DNA of 64,000 nt from Polytrichum commune (taxonomy: Eukaryota; Streptophyta; Polytrichopsida; Polytrichales; Polytrichaceae), in the NCBI GenBank assembly GCA_950295325.1, contig OX485806.1, forward strand, positions 15,374,001-15,438,000, given 5' to 3'. Positions 24,570 through 37,138 of this stretch are shown here, one piece after another; the first letter of the stretch is position 1; every line of letters begins with the position of its first letter. The translations under genes and the position numbers were made by a program. The notes under the pieces are model-generated. The model was not told the DNA's origin. It made no database searches and saw only the letters and a list, made by a program, of their open reading frames with translations.

Positions 24570-25860
24570 TTCCTACTTTACAGAAACTTTCTGAACAGAG
24601 TTTCGGCCTTAGGTGAACAAAATGGGGAAGATTTTTTCCTTGCATCATTCAAAATTTTGATCCTCATGACAAGTTGATACCGACAGATCAACAAAGTTGG
24701 CCTCTCCTGAAGCTTATAAGAAAAAGCTTGCCTGTAGAAGTTCCCAACGTCAACTACCATCGCTGGCTCGCACAAGGGTTTGATCCCCTAAGTATATTCC
24801 AAGCATACCTATATCTACAACCTCGTGAGGAAAAACTTCGAAATCGGCTGAACAAAACACATAGATTGCCTTACAGAACACAGAAGCATCTTCTTCCTGC
24901 ATCGTTCAAAAACTCCTAACCCCCAACACAAAAATTGATACCGACAAAAGAATATTCACATTCGGCTTTTTATTGCTCTCTCCAGGTTCAGCTTAAGCAA
25001 AAGCTTGCCTGCGGAAGTAACCATCGTCCACCGCCATCGCTGGCTCACAAAAGGATCTAATCCCCGAAACGCTCTTCAAGCACACCTAATTCACACCAAT
25101 TACCCTAACCCATCAACCACGGAGCTTCGAATCCGAGCACCATCGCGGCCGCAGCTGCCATTCGAGTCGTTGCCAAACTCGTCCTAACTGAAGAAGCCGC
25201 AGAAGTCCCGGGCACCGAGCTCGAGTGCAGGGCACGCGGTGGCATTGACAGAATCCCACAACCCTTCCGAATGGCATAAACTGCGTGCCTCATTGTCACC
25301 ATCGCTGCCTCAAAGAATAATTTCCCCCAATACTAATTCTCCAGTGCTCAACCAAACCTATATCAAAAGTAGCCAAGTTTTCGGTTACGCCCGGATCAAC
25401 TAACCACCCTCAACACGAGACAACAATTCATACCGAGAAATCACCGTCAGTCATAACCGCTGACTCACTCAAGGATTTAGTCCCAACCAGCCCTAGGTCA
25501 AGAACAACCATATTTTACTGACATGCACCACACCTCCCCTACCTACCACAACATCCCCCCGCCCCCCAACTCCCACCAGAGCTTCGGCACCACCAAAACC
25601 AGCAAACCAGCCCCAACACAAGACATCAACTGATACCGAGAAGTAAATCAACAGTCACATTCGGTGTTTTTATTGCTCTCCGGCTCAGCTTACAAGATAT
25701 GTAAGCTTGCCTGCGGAACTTGTATCTCATCATCATTGTCGACCGCCATCATCATCGTTGGCTCACATCACAAGGGTTTAGTCCCCATACTTTATATATT
25801 TTCCCAAAACGCTAAACTATCGAGCATGCCTAAACCTACATCATACCATTTTCCCCTAAC
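24570..25860 (-). repeat. Tandem degenerate copies of the LTPG 3' flank
   Basis: Similar blocks start near 24660, 24930, 25410 and 25620. They share a TTGATACCGA-like stretch, AAGCTTGCCTG(C/T)(G/A)GAA, CATCGCTGGCTC(A/G)CA and a CAAG(G)GTTTAGTCCCC-like stretch. The block at 25620-25860 directly adjoins the LTPG stop codon, so the others are duplicates of its 3' untranslated or downstream region. Confidence 0.6.
25105..25240 (-). pseudogene. Relic of a second LTPG 3' end
   Basis: On the minus strand the frame ends PGTSAASS...MAAAAAMVLGFEAPWLMG-stop, which parallels the GPI-signal end of the intact LTPG (PGTSGTSG...MVASAAMIVLGAHALL). The bases following its stop also match the intact gene's 3' flank. 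No cysteine domain is found with it. It is a truncated tandem duplicate. Confidence 0.6.
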
Positions 25861-26598
25861 TTAAACCATCCGCAACAGAGCATGAGCTCCGAGCACGATC
25901 ATCGCGGCCGACGCCACCATCCAAGTGGATTGGAGTGGTCCAGAAGTCCCAGAAGTTCCAGGTGTGCTGGGTCCCGGTGCACCTGCACCACCAGGTGACG
26001 ATCCAGGGCCCGGAGCACCAGTACCCGTGGAAGGCGGCGATGCCGGCGTGCCACTGGGAGTGCTTGAAGGAGTGCTGGTCGGGGTCGAGCTTGGAGGGCT
26101 CGACGCAGGGGGTGAACTTGGAGGGCTCGAAGCAGGGGGTGAACTTGGAGGGCTCGAAGCAGGGGGTGAACTTGGAGGGCTCGAAGCAGGGGGTGAGCTT
26201 GGAGGGCTCGAAGCAGGGGGTGGCGATGGTGAGCTTGAAGGGCCGAGGGCAGCGAAAGCAGGGCATGCGGTGCTGTTGACGGTCACCGAACAATCCTTTG
26301 GTAAGGTGTACACCTTGGTGCTGTTCACGGTGGTGCTGCTGCTGCTGTTGAGCAGCCCCACCGCAGTGCATAGACAGGTGGGGTCATTTGTGTTGAGGCT
26401 GGAGAACACCGTGCAGCAGGCTGCTGATGGCGACGCATCAGAGCCCGCGACGTACGTGTAGCATGGTGCCAAACTGGTGAGTGCCGATGTGCATTGGTTG
26501 GTTGGCGGTGGCGGTGGCGTCTGTGCATTCACCTGCAACACAAACACAAACAGAGCCGCAACAAGAGCCAACAAGCACCGGTTGATGATCGGTGCCAT
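25861..26598 (-). CDS. GPI-anchored non-specific lipid transfer protein (LTPG type)
   Basis: Single-exon frame of 245 residues. Residues 1-25 are a signal peptide ending ...VNA. The eight-cysteine LTP fold follows, with spacing C36-x9-C46-x14-C61C62-x12-C75-x-C77-x25-C103-x8-C112, as expected for nsLTPs. A Pro/Ser-rich wall-type linker spans about 120-215 and holds tandem 9-residue SPPSSPPAS-like units. The C-terminus is a small-residue GPI site (SGTSG region) followed by a hydrophobic tail (TWMVASAAMIVLGAHALL...). NSS and NST sequons are present. Role known for the family: binding lipids at the outer plasma membrane or wall, often for cuticle or wax export. The ATG at 26596-26598 starts the signal peptide directly. 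Copies of its 3' end lie downstream in degraded form. Confidence 0.9.
   Translation of the reverse strand: MAPIINRCLLALVAALFVFVLQVNAQTPPPPPTNQCTSALTSLAPCYTYVAGSDASPSAACCTVFSSLNTNDPTCLCTAVGLLNSSSSTTVNSTKVYTLPKDCSVTVNSTACPAFAALGPSSSPSPPPASSPPSSPPASSPPSSPPASSPPSSPPASSPPSSPPASSPPSSTPTSTPSSTPSGTPASPPSTGTGAPGPGSSPGGAGAPGPSTPGTSGTSGPLQSTWMVASAAMIVLGAHALLRMV
26085..26225 (-). repeat. 27-bp coding tandem repeat in the LTPG linker
   Basis: Five near-identical 27-bp units, each coding a nine-residue Ser/Pro/Ala block, lie in the linker of the LTPG gene. The repeat length is a multiple of three, so copy changes keep the frame. Confidence 0.85.
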
Positions 26599-27369
26599 CG
26601 CTCCCGCTAAGGAAAGCTGAGCTGCTTCCAGACCTTGATCAACTCACAACAACTCAGACAAGCGGATCCACCGAGCGCCTAATAAGCTTAGAGCTTCAGG
26701 GACAAACCAGTATAGGTCCCGATCAACCTGTTCCCAAATCTGCACAGCCCGATCCGCTCACCACCCCTGCCGCGGCAAGCAAGGAAGCGCTGCGATCCGA
26801 AGATAGATAGATAACCCTGACAAAATCAATCTGCAACTCGCTTTGGGCCCAAATTTAGAGCTACAGGAAAGTAAATTAGAGGTCCCGGATCTACAGAACC
26901 CAACTCGCGCACTCGCAGCGCTGGAGATCCACAGATGACGCTGGGAAGCCGCTTTTCCTGGCAGAGCACTTAACGCTCCTGACTGCTGATGAGAAAGGAA
27001 AGTTTGGAAGTAAGTAGGTACGTCGGCGTCGGCCCCGAACGCACGAAGTTCGAACTCAGTCCTCCAGAGCTACTTTCCGGGTTAATGTGTGCATGCTATG
27101 AATGATAAGGGTGCAGTTGAAACTCAATCGCCATGAGTAGGAGCTGCTTCCGATCGGGAGTCGAAGAATCGGGAAGTTATCAGAAGAACACTCCTGCGGG
27201 GATCGAGGTCGGTAAGAAGAGTAGGGACCACGCCGGAGTGTCAGCGTGGCGCGTTGCATGTCGTTTCGTGAGGATTTGTGAGGATTTGTGAGGGTTTTGT
27301 GGGGTTTTGGGTCCGACTCCCTCCCTTGCCACTTCACCAATTGTCCCATTTCCCAATCCCCCAACATGG

Positions 27370-28790
27370 CCCTCCCATAGTAAACAACTCCCTTGTCGGC
27401 TTCTTCGTGCGCGTTGGGTGGGTCGGGTGCTCGCTTTTGGGCTCTTTGGGTGGCTATCGGCTTTTAGAGGCCGTGCACGAGGGGGCTAAATGTCTTGTTC
27501 TTTGAATTTGCGCCCCCACCAATTCTTCCCGGTAGTGGAAACGCTATCAACTATGGATTCGAACATTTCTTTTCTTTTCTTTTTTTTAGTTGATTCTACT
27601 CTGGAATTAGTGTCAAAAGTTTTGAATTATCATACATGGATATGGTTGGGATGAGGTACCCACAATCCTATGGGAGACGTGTCTCTACATCATTGCCTTC
27701 CTTAATAAACAACTTCTTCTTTTTGGTGTTGGGTATCCACACCTGGCCATGTTGGGCAGCTATCGACTTTGAGAAGTCATGCACGAATGAATAGGTTTCT
27801 TGCTCTTTGTAGTGGAAACACTGTGACAGCCAGTTGTCATGGGGTTAGTGTTTTCTTTAGTTGATTTGAACTCCAAAATTAGCATCAAAGACCTTGAAAT
27901 AGCATTCATGGATCTAGTTGGGATGAATTAACCACAAACCTATAATATGAAACATGCTTAAAGTTACATCATGATAATTGCCCTCAGTAGTACAACTCCC
28001 TCTTTCAGTTCCTTTATAGGGTTGGGTAGGTTTTAATTTTGGCCATGTTGGGTGGCTATCAACTTGTGAGGCCATGCACAAGGGGATGGATGTCTTGCTA
28101 TTTGCGTTGTTGTACCCCCGCAATTTTTGCCGGTAGTGGAAATACCATCAACTATGCATTTGGACACAAAGTATTGTTTCTTTAGTTGATTTGACTCCAA
28201 AATTATTATTAGAGCTCCTTGGGTGGCTATCAATTTTGAGGGCATGTGTGAGGCGAGGCCGTGGCTAAATGTCCTACTCTTTGAGCTATGCCCCCACAAA
28301 TCTTACGAAAGGTGAAAACACAATCAACTGTGAAATAGATAACAAAAAAATTTGTTCTTTTCATTTGATTATATAGATCTCTAGAGCATACATTATTAAG
28401 CAATGTGCATTCATTCATGTAGACCCTAAGAATATAACTATGGGATGCCCCAACATAGTGCAAGGAGACTCCGATTAAGTTTGAATTTGCACTAGGTTGG
28501 AGCATCCCATGGTTATATTATCAAGGGCCACATGAATGAATGCACACTGCTTAATAATGTTACGAGGGATTCAATAATATAGAATGAATTGACCACAAAA
28601 TAGGAGAGTATTTTACAACACGGCCGTCCGTATTAAAGAACTTCTTTTTCGGTTCTTTGTGTTTGGATCCTTGCTTTCGGGCTCGTTGGGTGGCTATCGA
28701 GATGAGGCTGCACACGAGGGCCAAGGCTAAATGCCTTGCACTTTGAGCTTTGCCCTCACCAATCTTACGTACGATGAAAGCTTAGTCAAC
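27370..28790 (+). repeat. Five diverged repeats upstream of the LTPG gene
   Basis: The landmark GTGGCTATC(A/G)A(C/A)TTTGAGG...GCACGAGGG followed by TCTTGCTCTTTG and GGTAGTGGAAAC starts near 27447, 27758, 28051, 28223 and 28689. The uneven spacing and divergence point to an old tandem duplication. A short related piece is near 63646. The first copy lies in the LTPG 5' flank. Confidence 0.6.
28391..28559. mobile_element. 169-bp palindromic element
   Basis: The left arm CATTATTAAGCAATGTGCAT and the right arm ending GCACACTGCTTAATAATG pair over about 70 bp around a 25-30 base centre. It lies inside the repeated region upstream of LTPG. Confidence 0.7.
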
Positions 28791-30272
28791 CATATGAAGA
28801 TGCAAGTTTGATTTTCTTTATCTGATTTGACTTCAAAATTACTACACCGACTATCCCAATTAGTGAGGGTGAGCTAATTATGCGTGTCCAAAATTAGTGA
28901 AGGTGATACTAAATTTCTTTTATGTTATGAAATTAGTGCCACCAACACATATATGAAGCATTATTCATCTCGCCATTATTTACCAAAAACAAGTCTATTT
29001 ATAATAACACTATTCATCTTGGCATTATTCACTAACTTGCATGTGTTTGCATCTAGAAAACATATCACTCTATAAGCATCTTAGAACACACACCAATTTT
29101 CTTGAAATGTATGGTAAATGAACTCAATAAAACTCAATAAAAATTCCAATCCTCGTTAATTTTGAGAATTGACAAAATAGTACATGTTTCAGGATTATTA
29201 CCACACACACACACACTGATTGAGACAAACAGTGTAGTAGTCATCAACAACCCCAAATTATTCAAATATATGGGATCCAACTTGGTTGAACCAACCGCAA
29301 ACTTATACTTAATAAGTTTTAGGTCAACTAGCATTCAACCCCCTTCACATCAATAAGATTGGTGGTGGGATGTCTAGCAAGACACCTAGCCACAATGGCC
29401 CTTGTGCAAAAGTGGTATGTAGCTACCAATCGTTTTTGGCCCCCGAGTAAATGGAGAATGACTCCTCAACAACACCGACCTGTCTTTTACTTTTGTCCAA
29501 CTTCGCTTGCATAGAGTGTTGAGTTTTTGATTTGGTGCATGTGGAGAGGAAAGAGTGGAAGAGTGACTTCGATCTTCAAGGACTAACGTGAATTGTGACG
29601 AGATTGTATTGTTGTTGTTTGTTCATTGGAGTGAACACCATCATTCTAGTGTGTGTGTATATATATGCTTGAGCTCTCATCTTTCCTCAAAGGCAAGCAT
29701 CCGTGTCCCCACATAATTAATTGAAAGCCTAGCTTATGGTAGACTAGGTATAGATGGTGGAAAGAGCATCATGGGAGGAGTCAAACTTGGATCACTTTGG
29801 TGGGATCCGCAAGTTTCAACCATATATCAAACTAGTAAGAGACTTGATGCTACAAAGGTGGAGAACCAAGTTGATGTGTTGTAAACAACTTAGTTTTGGC
29901 AAGTGTTTGTTTCACATTTGGTGGTGGCTATTGAGTCTTTTACATCTTTCAAGTCCTGTGACAATAATAACTTTGTGGAGAGAAGGGTGGCAGTTGTGCC
30001 CAAGGTAACATAATGACTAGGCAACATGTCCAAATTTCTCTTCAACTTGGCTTATATTGTCACAATTTTATGGAAGACCAAATCATTAGTTGAGTGCAGT
30101 GGGGAAATTAGTGCAACACATCATATTTGTCACATATAGCATGTCACATGGGGGTCTAGTACTATACCATTATGCAAATTTTTTGTCAATTAAATGAAAC
30201 TAATGGTTGTTGAGTTCTCAAGGGTTTAAGACCAAGGGAATGTTATCTTTGTGATTAACAATTTTGTACTAA

Positions 30273-31494
30273 GGGCCACTTTATACGCGGCTTGGGGCCG
30301 GCCCGAGCACCGGCCGGATTCATGTCCTTCAAACCTTCAATCCGGCCCCACTTTATGAATTTTTTTTGGGTCCAACCTTGTCACATGTAAAGTAATGAGG
30401 CCCGATTCTAGGGCCCGATGCTCTTGAGGGTTAAGTTTCATGGAACTTACCGTGGTCAATGTCCCGTATTCTCGATAATTAAGTTTCATGACACTTATCA
30501 TGGGGGATGCCCACTATAGGGTTGTGGTTAGTGAATCGAAATTTGGTCCCGCTAAACTAAATCGGGGCCTTTGAATCTAATTCCGGTGTCAAAAATATCT
30601 TATAAATTTATCTACCATGTTCAATGGTTAACTAATGAGTGCAGTTTAGGAGGCACACCAAATTCTTGATTAACGGTTTAAATGTTTCCTTTGTGTTTTA
30701 AGTGTATAATTAGTTCCTCATGTTTTGTGTTATTAGCCTAATGCTACCATATTTATACTAATCATTGCCTTATTAAACTAACACATAGCTTAAGTCATAT
30801 CATATGTATGATTAAATGCTTAAATATTTCATTTTTATCTTAAGTGTGTGATTAACACCCTAATTGTTGTGTTATTAGCCTCATGCTATCATATTTGTGC
30901 TAATTATTATATTATCGGACTAACCCATTGCCTAATGCACACCAAATTCTTGATTAACAACTTAGATGTTTAATTTCTATCTTAAGTGTGTGATTAGCAC
31001 CTTGATTATTGTGTTATTAGCCTAATGCTATCATATTTATGCTAATTATTGCATTATTAGACCAACCCATAGCCTAAGCCATATCATATGCTTGATTAAA
31101 TGCTTGAATATTTCATTTTTATCTTAAGTATGTGATTAGTGCCCTAATTATTACCTTATTAATCTAATGCAATCATATTTATGCTAATTTTTGTGTTATT
31201 AAAAGAGTGGAGAAGAATTTACCTTCTAAAAATTGACAGTAGAGATGTGCCCAATTCAACCCATGTTGAGAGTTCGGGCCAAGGAAAAAGCTTGTCTTGA
31301 TTTCTTCAAGCCGGCCCGATGATTTGACGCCAAAATTATGCCACCTAGAACGCCACATGGGATCAGTGAGTGTTCAGGCGAGCCCATTAGTATAAAGCCC
31401 TTGGGCCGGATTTGATGAAATCGAGTGATCCTATTGGCCCACATTATGAGAATTCGGGCTGGCCCTCAATCCGGCCCCAAATATAAAGTGGCCC
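30273..31494. mobile_element. PIF/Harbinger-like non-autonomous element, 1222 bp
   Basis: Ends are GGGCCACTTTATACGCGG and the inverse ...TATAAAGTGGCCC, flanked by TAA on both sides (30270-30272 and 31495-31497). A 3-bp TWA duplication and GGGCC-type ends fit PIF/Harbinger. There is no transposase frame; the interior is mostly a tandem repeat. A fragment of the same terminus is at 61272-61318. Confidence 0.75.
30655..31205. repeat. Four 142-bp tandem units inside the Harbinger-like element
   Basis: TAAGTGTGTGATTA-type landmarks lie at 30700, 30841, 30983 and 31125, a period of 141-142 bp. Each unit also holds TATTAGCCTAATGCTA(T)C and CATATTTATGCTAAT. Confidence 0.85.
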
Positions 31495-31497
31495 TAA

Positions 31498-34400
31498 GAT
31501 AGAACACCAATATCCCATTTACCTTCCAAGTTAGTCGGATATTCATAGTTGCCTAAATCCCCATGCATTGCTTTTTGAGATTGATTTGATAATAAAATAA
31601 GCACCAAGGGTCTCACTAAATTAGTCTTATACTAGGATTCAAGTAGGATCAAACTAGAATCAACAAATACCTTCTAATATAGAGAAATTCATTTGAGCAA
31701 CAAATTGAAAAAGTTGTGACTAAGGGTGCATCTATTTTTTATTATTAAATATGCATTTAAAAATACTTGGAACATTTTGAGGGTTTTTAATGTTTTTAAT
31801 TATAAAGTCACTACTACAGTCAGTCCAAGCCAATAGGACAAATACAAACACGCGAAACTTCACCAATTGTTCCGTATTACCATACAACATTAGTGTATTC
31901 AAACACAACGACATTGCCTAATACCCTAAGCCCTCTCACACGAACTGACAAATATTGGAATACGAATTTCGCATCGGGGGACGATCTAGGTGCGGTTTTG
32001 GATCAATACTTGGGCACATAAGAGCTCGAAGAATCGATTCTGAAGAGGGGAACGCCTTTGATGATTTTCAATTAGAAAGAACATTAACAATGTTATGAAA
32101 TAGTTAAAAGTGTATTTTATAATGCCGCCTCCGACCTCTAGAATAAAAAATGCAACACTAGTTGTGACACATGCTCAACATGATCACATGTATTTTATGT
32201 GTGATTTAGTTTGATGAGAACAAAGTACGGACATTGAGCTTTTGGTGGCAATAATACACGTTGGGCCATGAAATGGGAGCAGAATCTCAAGATTAGAAAC
32301 TACACCAAGTGGCAACAGTAGAGTGGAAAGATATGGTCTCTCTAATAATTAGTGTGGACCAAATCATCAAATCTTATGCGGTGCTCATTTGGTGTGCACG
32401 CATGTTGGAACTTGGGAAATAATGCACTAATAGGTTAGAGCGAACTTACTCGGAATCACGTTGGTGGCAATACCATAAATGATGCCTAAAATAAATAAAT
32501 AAATAAATGCATTGTGCATACATACACTTGAACTCATGTAAATGGCAATTGCATGGTGTTGGTGACCCCACCTTACGACTAGGCTAAAGCATGTTCCTTT
32601 TCCAAGAATTCATGTGGTCCACACAAATTGGAGGAATAGTAGTGCATAAGTTAGCACGATATGACTTAGAATATTGCACATAGTTCACGTCTTTTTGCTA
32701 CATTGATACTATAAACTTCACATGTTACCTTATAAGTGAACGACCATATTGTTCTTTTGTGTTAGATCAGATACATGTACATCACCTTTTCGCAAGCAAA
32801 AATCACTAATAGTTTCTATACCTACCCATCGACCCTTGGGTCATTAAATGTGTGTCTAAAGCTTGTTTCAACTCAAGCCACAATTCACCTTCAGTTAATT
32901 ACTTCCTGAAGGATATCTCGGAGGAGTACCTGCAATGAAGGTTCCGAGAAGCTCAGTGGATACGTAAGTTGCATGTAAGTCAGGAGTCAAAATCATGTAT
33001 TTCAACGCAAGTACAGAGCCCAGAAAGTCTCAAACATGGAAAATCCGAACTAGGTGGTATATGATGTGTGGTACGTACATGCAGTTGCTTTCCTCTCATC
33101 GAGCGATTGACTTGAAAGAATTGTGAGGTACATCACACTAGGATATGGGGCCCTGTTGTGGACAAACATAAATGGTTCTTGGATTGGCTCAGGAATTGTT
33201 TCATGTAATTAGAAATTACGAATTATAGAGATTGTGATTTCAAAGTTCAGAATCAGAGTGGAGATGCAAAAGTTATAGGAGTTCAAAGTGGAGATTCTCT
33301 TACTCTTGAAAACGATCAGCAACACATAGGCATTCCAATTGACAAGTTCATTATTGACTCAAAAAGGGTGTCTCTAACCTATGAGTACAAAGTCCAGTCA
33401 CATTGTAACACATGTCTTTCAAAGTGTTCATTCTTGACTACAAGCCTTACCACGCAATTTTTAAATATAGGCATCCAACGAAGAAGAGTGATCACATACG
33501 ACTCACATCCCTTACCAACATACTAGTCGAAGAGCACACATCCTACGGAATAAAAAAAATTGCATATCTATCGCATCAATCGACTTGCAGTTATATTTTT
33601 ATAAAAAAAAAACAAACTTAAGGATGAGAACCTGCAATACCGAGGTGGCTTGCTCATGTTCTAGACCCCAACATATATGGTAAGTGAAAGGTGAAAGAAG
33701 TAAACATGTTCTAAGCGTTTTCTTTTATTTTTTATTTTTTATTTTTTTTATATAGATGTTTGGTTTTAACATAGACTTCAACGTTGCCATAATGTAGGTT
33801 TTCAAATAGGCCGATATTGTGTAGCTAGATCTTCAATACCAAAATAGATTTTGCATGCTCCCCAAAGAAATAGAAAGAAAAAGGAATGTCGATGTTTGAA
33901 ACATTGACGTGAATGTCACGTGAGCCCGTTCTCCTTATCTTGAGCAGGTTTTATCGTGGTGTTGAATAAGGTATATTGCCTTCCTTTCATAGGGTGGGCT
34001 CAATATGGTCAATTGGGGGAGGGGATGTTGAGTTTTAGGATGGGGCTGAGACTAATCATGCCCCCACATTTAGGTATGTGGTAAGTGAAAGATAAAAGTG
34101 GTGTACATTTTGTGATTGAGATTGTACAACTTTCTTAGATGCATGGCTACAACCAATGTTGGTTTGGTATCATCTCTTTTTATATAATCTGCGTACCAAT
34201 AATAGAGATTTTAATTTTTTTTGACACCAATAAGGTTTGCCATGTATTTGACGGTACTTTTGTTTTTGATACCATTTGGATTTATACACCATGTAAGAAC
34301 CTCCATACCTATGTAAAATCTTCGCAATATCAATATGGTTTAGAATGGAATCGACCCAAATAAGAACTCAGGTGTACAGAGATTCTCTCACCTTGACATA

Positions 34401-36581
34401 CCCACCAAATATGAATGTTTGACTGGTACCGGTATTACAATTTTGATATCTTTGATACCAATAAATTGATGTTGATTATTGATACCATGCATTCACCTAC
34501 ATACCAAGACCAATATTGGCGTAGTAGACTCCATTGTGGCAGTAGTACTACTGTGTAGATCGCTAGCTCGCTCGCTCGCTTCGCCCCGCATCCGCGCCAA
34601 TTTGCTTCTGTTGCAAGGTTAGCATAATTCGGTACCATTAGTTGCAGAGCTGCATCACCAAACCGAGGGTGTGTCGCAAGGGACCACGAGGAATGTGATG
34701 GAGGTTTAGGAAGAGAGGGGGTTGAGTGCGTCGTTGACTGCCGAGAATCTGAGGCAATGTGATTGGGGTTAAGACCATGGCTTGCTTCCGAGATTCCTCA
34801 TTTTCCCGGTACGATTCAACACAAGGAGAACCAGCAGGTAAAATCCTCATGGTGACCGTGAGTGATGGATACCCATCACCACAAAGGGCGAGAAACGCTC
34901 CTTTGGATTGTGTTTTTGCACCTTTACCTTCATGCTATGCAAGCAAATTACAGAGGTTGATACGACCATTGTATTATGGCGTTGCCTTCATTAGAGGTTA
35001 TAGAAATTCTAACGCAATCCAAGGCAATGTGTGTAATAATTTATTGTAATCTACTAAAACTTCTTTCCAACGGTGATCTTGAATTCTGAAATTCTCAGAT
35101 GGCTAGATCTCCCAAAAACCTCTGCTTTGTTCTCACAGTCGTTGATCTTCCTGTGAGGATGCAAAGGTCACAACCCTAATTCTGTCTGCCATGCCTGACT
35201 CTTTCCGGTTTCAACTACTTCCATAGGACACCCTAAACCTAACATATTGGTTCAGAGACGCATTAAATTGAGACTTCAAACTCTAAATCCTAAACCCTAA
35301 AAAGGAGAATCAGATGGAGTGTAGCACATGGACGATGTCCGTGTGGATGTACACGCGATCCTCCAATAAGATTTAACATCGATAACATCAAATAGCAGTT
35401 ACAGGGAGTGGTGAGTGAAGGTTATAGCTATTAAATTTGAGGAATTTTGCAGCAGAACACCTACATTGGCATACTAGTTTGCATTTCATAGACATGGTGG
35501 TAGGGTTGATCATGTATAACTCAATGTGGAGCTACTGTTCATGCAGGTTTGTTTGTCGGCCTTGGTGAACATTGTTACAAATGCGCATTGTGATTTTCTA
35601 TAATGGGCCTCAAGTTCAAGAGTGTCGCCATTCCATTCAATCCAACATTCAACATTTAATATTCAACTTCAATCAGCATTTAACCGTATAGACTACTCTT
35701 CATCAAGACTGAGATAATTGAGTTGGAGGGTCAAATACTTCATGACCATTCACAGGCATCACTTCAATGTCCATTTCATCATTCCTTTGATTACGTGAAA
35801 TTCATCATCAACTGAAGGTCTTGTTCATGATCACTCTGGATTATTTTACGAGCATTTTCATGAGGTGAGTATCTAATTCAATGGTTATATCCTTGTGCAA
35901 CCATCAATCTATTTAGCGCAATATTTCATAAGTCCACTTGGGCTCAGGTAACCATTGATCTGTTCTTTCACATGCTAGTCTTGTACACACAGTAGGTCCG
36001 AAGTCTTGTAAGCTTACTTAAAATCTGGGGTTTTCTTGCATCTTTTGGTTTGGAGTGCCCATCCAGGGCGCCTTGAGTCTCCAGATTGGGGTTTTTCTAT
36101 ATAAATATATGAATATGTGCATTTTTAGTGAAAAGCTTTGAGCTTTTACAAAATATAGACTTGCAAATACTTGTAGTTCACAGGAATTGTGATACAAATA
36201 TGACATAGACTTTCATGATGGTGTCAACTCCTTGCAAGCACCATAGCTCATAGCGGACAAATTGACTGGACTACATGAAATGGGCAACGCTCGTTGATTT
36301 ATGAAGGAATGTATGGTACATACGTCAACCTTGTATTGACTGGGTCAAAAGTAAGAGTTCATCTCCAAGAGTTTATTCGGTCATCTCTTCTCTTTCATTC
36401 ATTTTGTCACTTTTTTTTGTCATAGTCTATTGAGTGCAACCAATCTTGAGCTATTATGGTAATTGAAGGCATTGAGATGGAGCTACCATGACTCAATAAA
36501 AAAGATCATAGTTGATGGCAGAATTAATACTCCTAAGATGCTGTTTAAATTAATAGCTTAATTGATGCTACAAGGATGTCT

Positions 36582-36613
<32 letters not shown>

Positions 36614-36763
36614 AAAGGTAAATTTGTTTCTTTTTTAAGAAATGGTATGTGGATAGTTTTGGATGTTTATCTAAACATTAATAACATAGAGCCATGGGTA
36701 GGCAATTAAGGATTTTGGAAAATTGCATGTCAAAAAAAAAGAATCGCAAAACAGATATGAATA
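31498..36763. other. Long stretch without a recognisable gene
   Basis: Open frames are at most 96 codons and none resembles a known protein. The DNA is AT-rich, with only short low-complexity runs (33720-33755 T-rich; a GCTC run near 34560). Confidence 0.45.
36582..36612. repeat. (TAA)n microsatellite
   Basis: About ten trinucleotide units. Confidence 0.95.
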
Positions 36764-37138
36764 AAGCATGCGGGTGTTATTCGGTTACTTTTCTTAATTT
36801 GACACCTATTATTTGATTGATATGTTATTAGGTGAGGATCAAAGAACAAACGCCGTAATGACATATGTTTAAAAGAGATTGGACTATGTCTTCAAATTTG
36901 ATTGACCACTTGACACTCAATAGAGAACACAATTGGGAGGACCTATGTATTCATTTGATGAATCAACAAACATCCACTTCCAACAATCATAATGAAATCA
37001 AGGGAGGTCCAATTTTCAATCTGATTTTTGTCGATGCTTCATCATAGATTTGCTAATGCAACACAAGTTACATTCTATAAATCTAATCAGGAGAACTTGG
37101 AGAACATGAAAAACGTACAGAATAACACCCACATACCT
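36764..37138. mobile_element. TA-flanked MITE (reverse orientation)
   Basis: Starts AAGCATGCGGGTGTTATTCG after TA and ends CAGAATAACACCCACATACCT before TA. The interior near 37040-37110 matches the reverse of the other family copies. Confidence 0.65.

Noticed and set aside
25856-26371. 171-codon minus-strand frame overlapping LTPG
   Set aside because: Shifted-frame shadow made of repeated PCFEPSK-type units; no domain.
25925-26461. 178-codon plus-strand frame opposite the LTPG gene
   Set aside because: Gly/Glu/Val-rich repeat translation antisense to the 27-bp coding repeats; the minus strand has the full LTP cysteine pattern and signals.
35275-35300. Interstitial telomere-like repeat (CTAAACCCTAAA)
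   Set aside because: Only one or two imperfect units; too short to mean anything.
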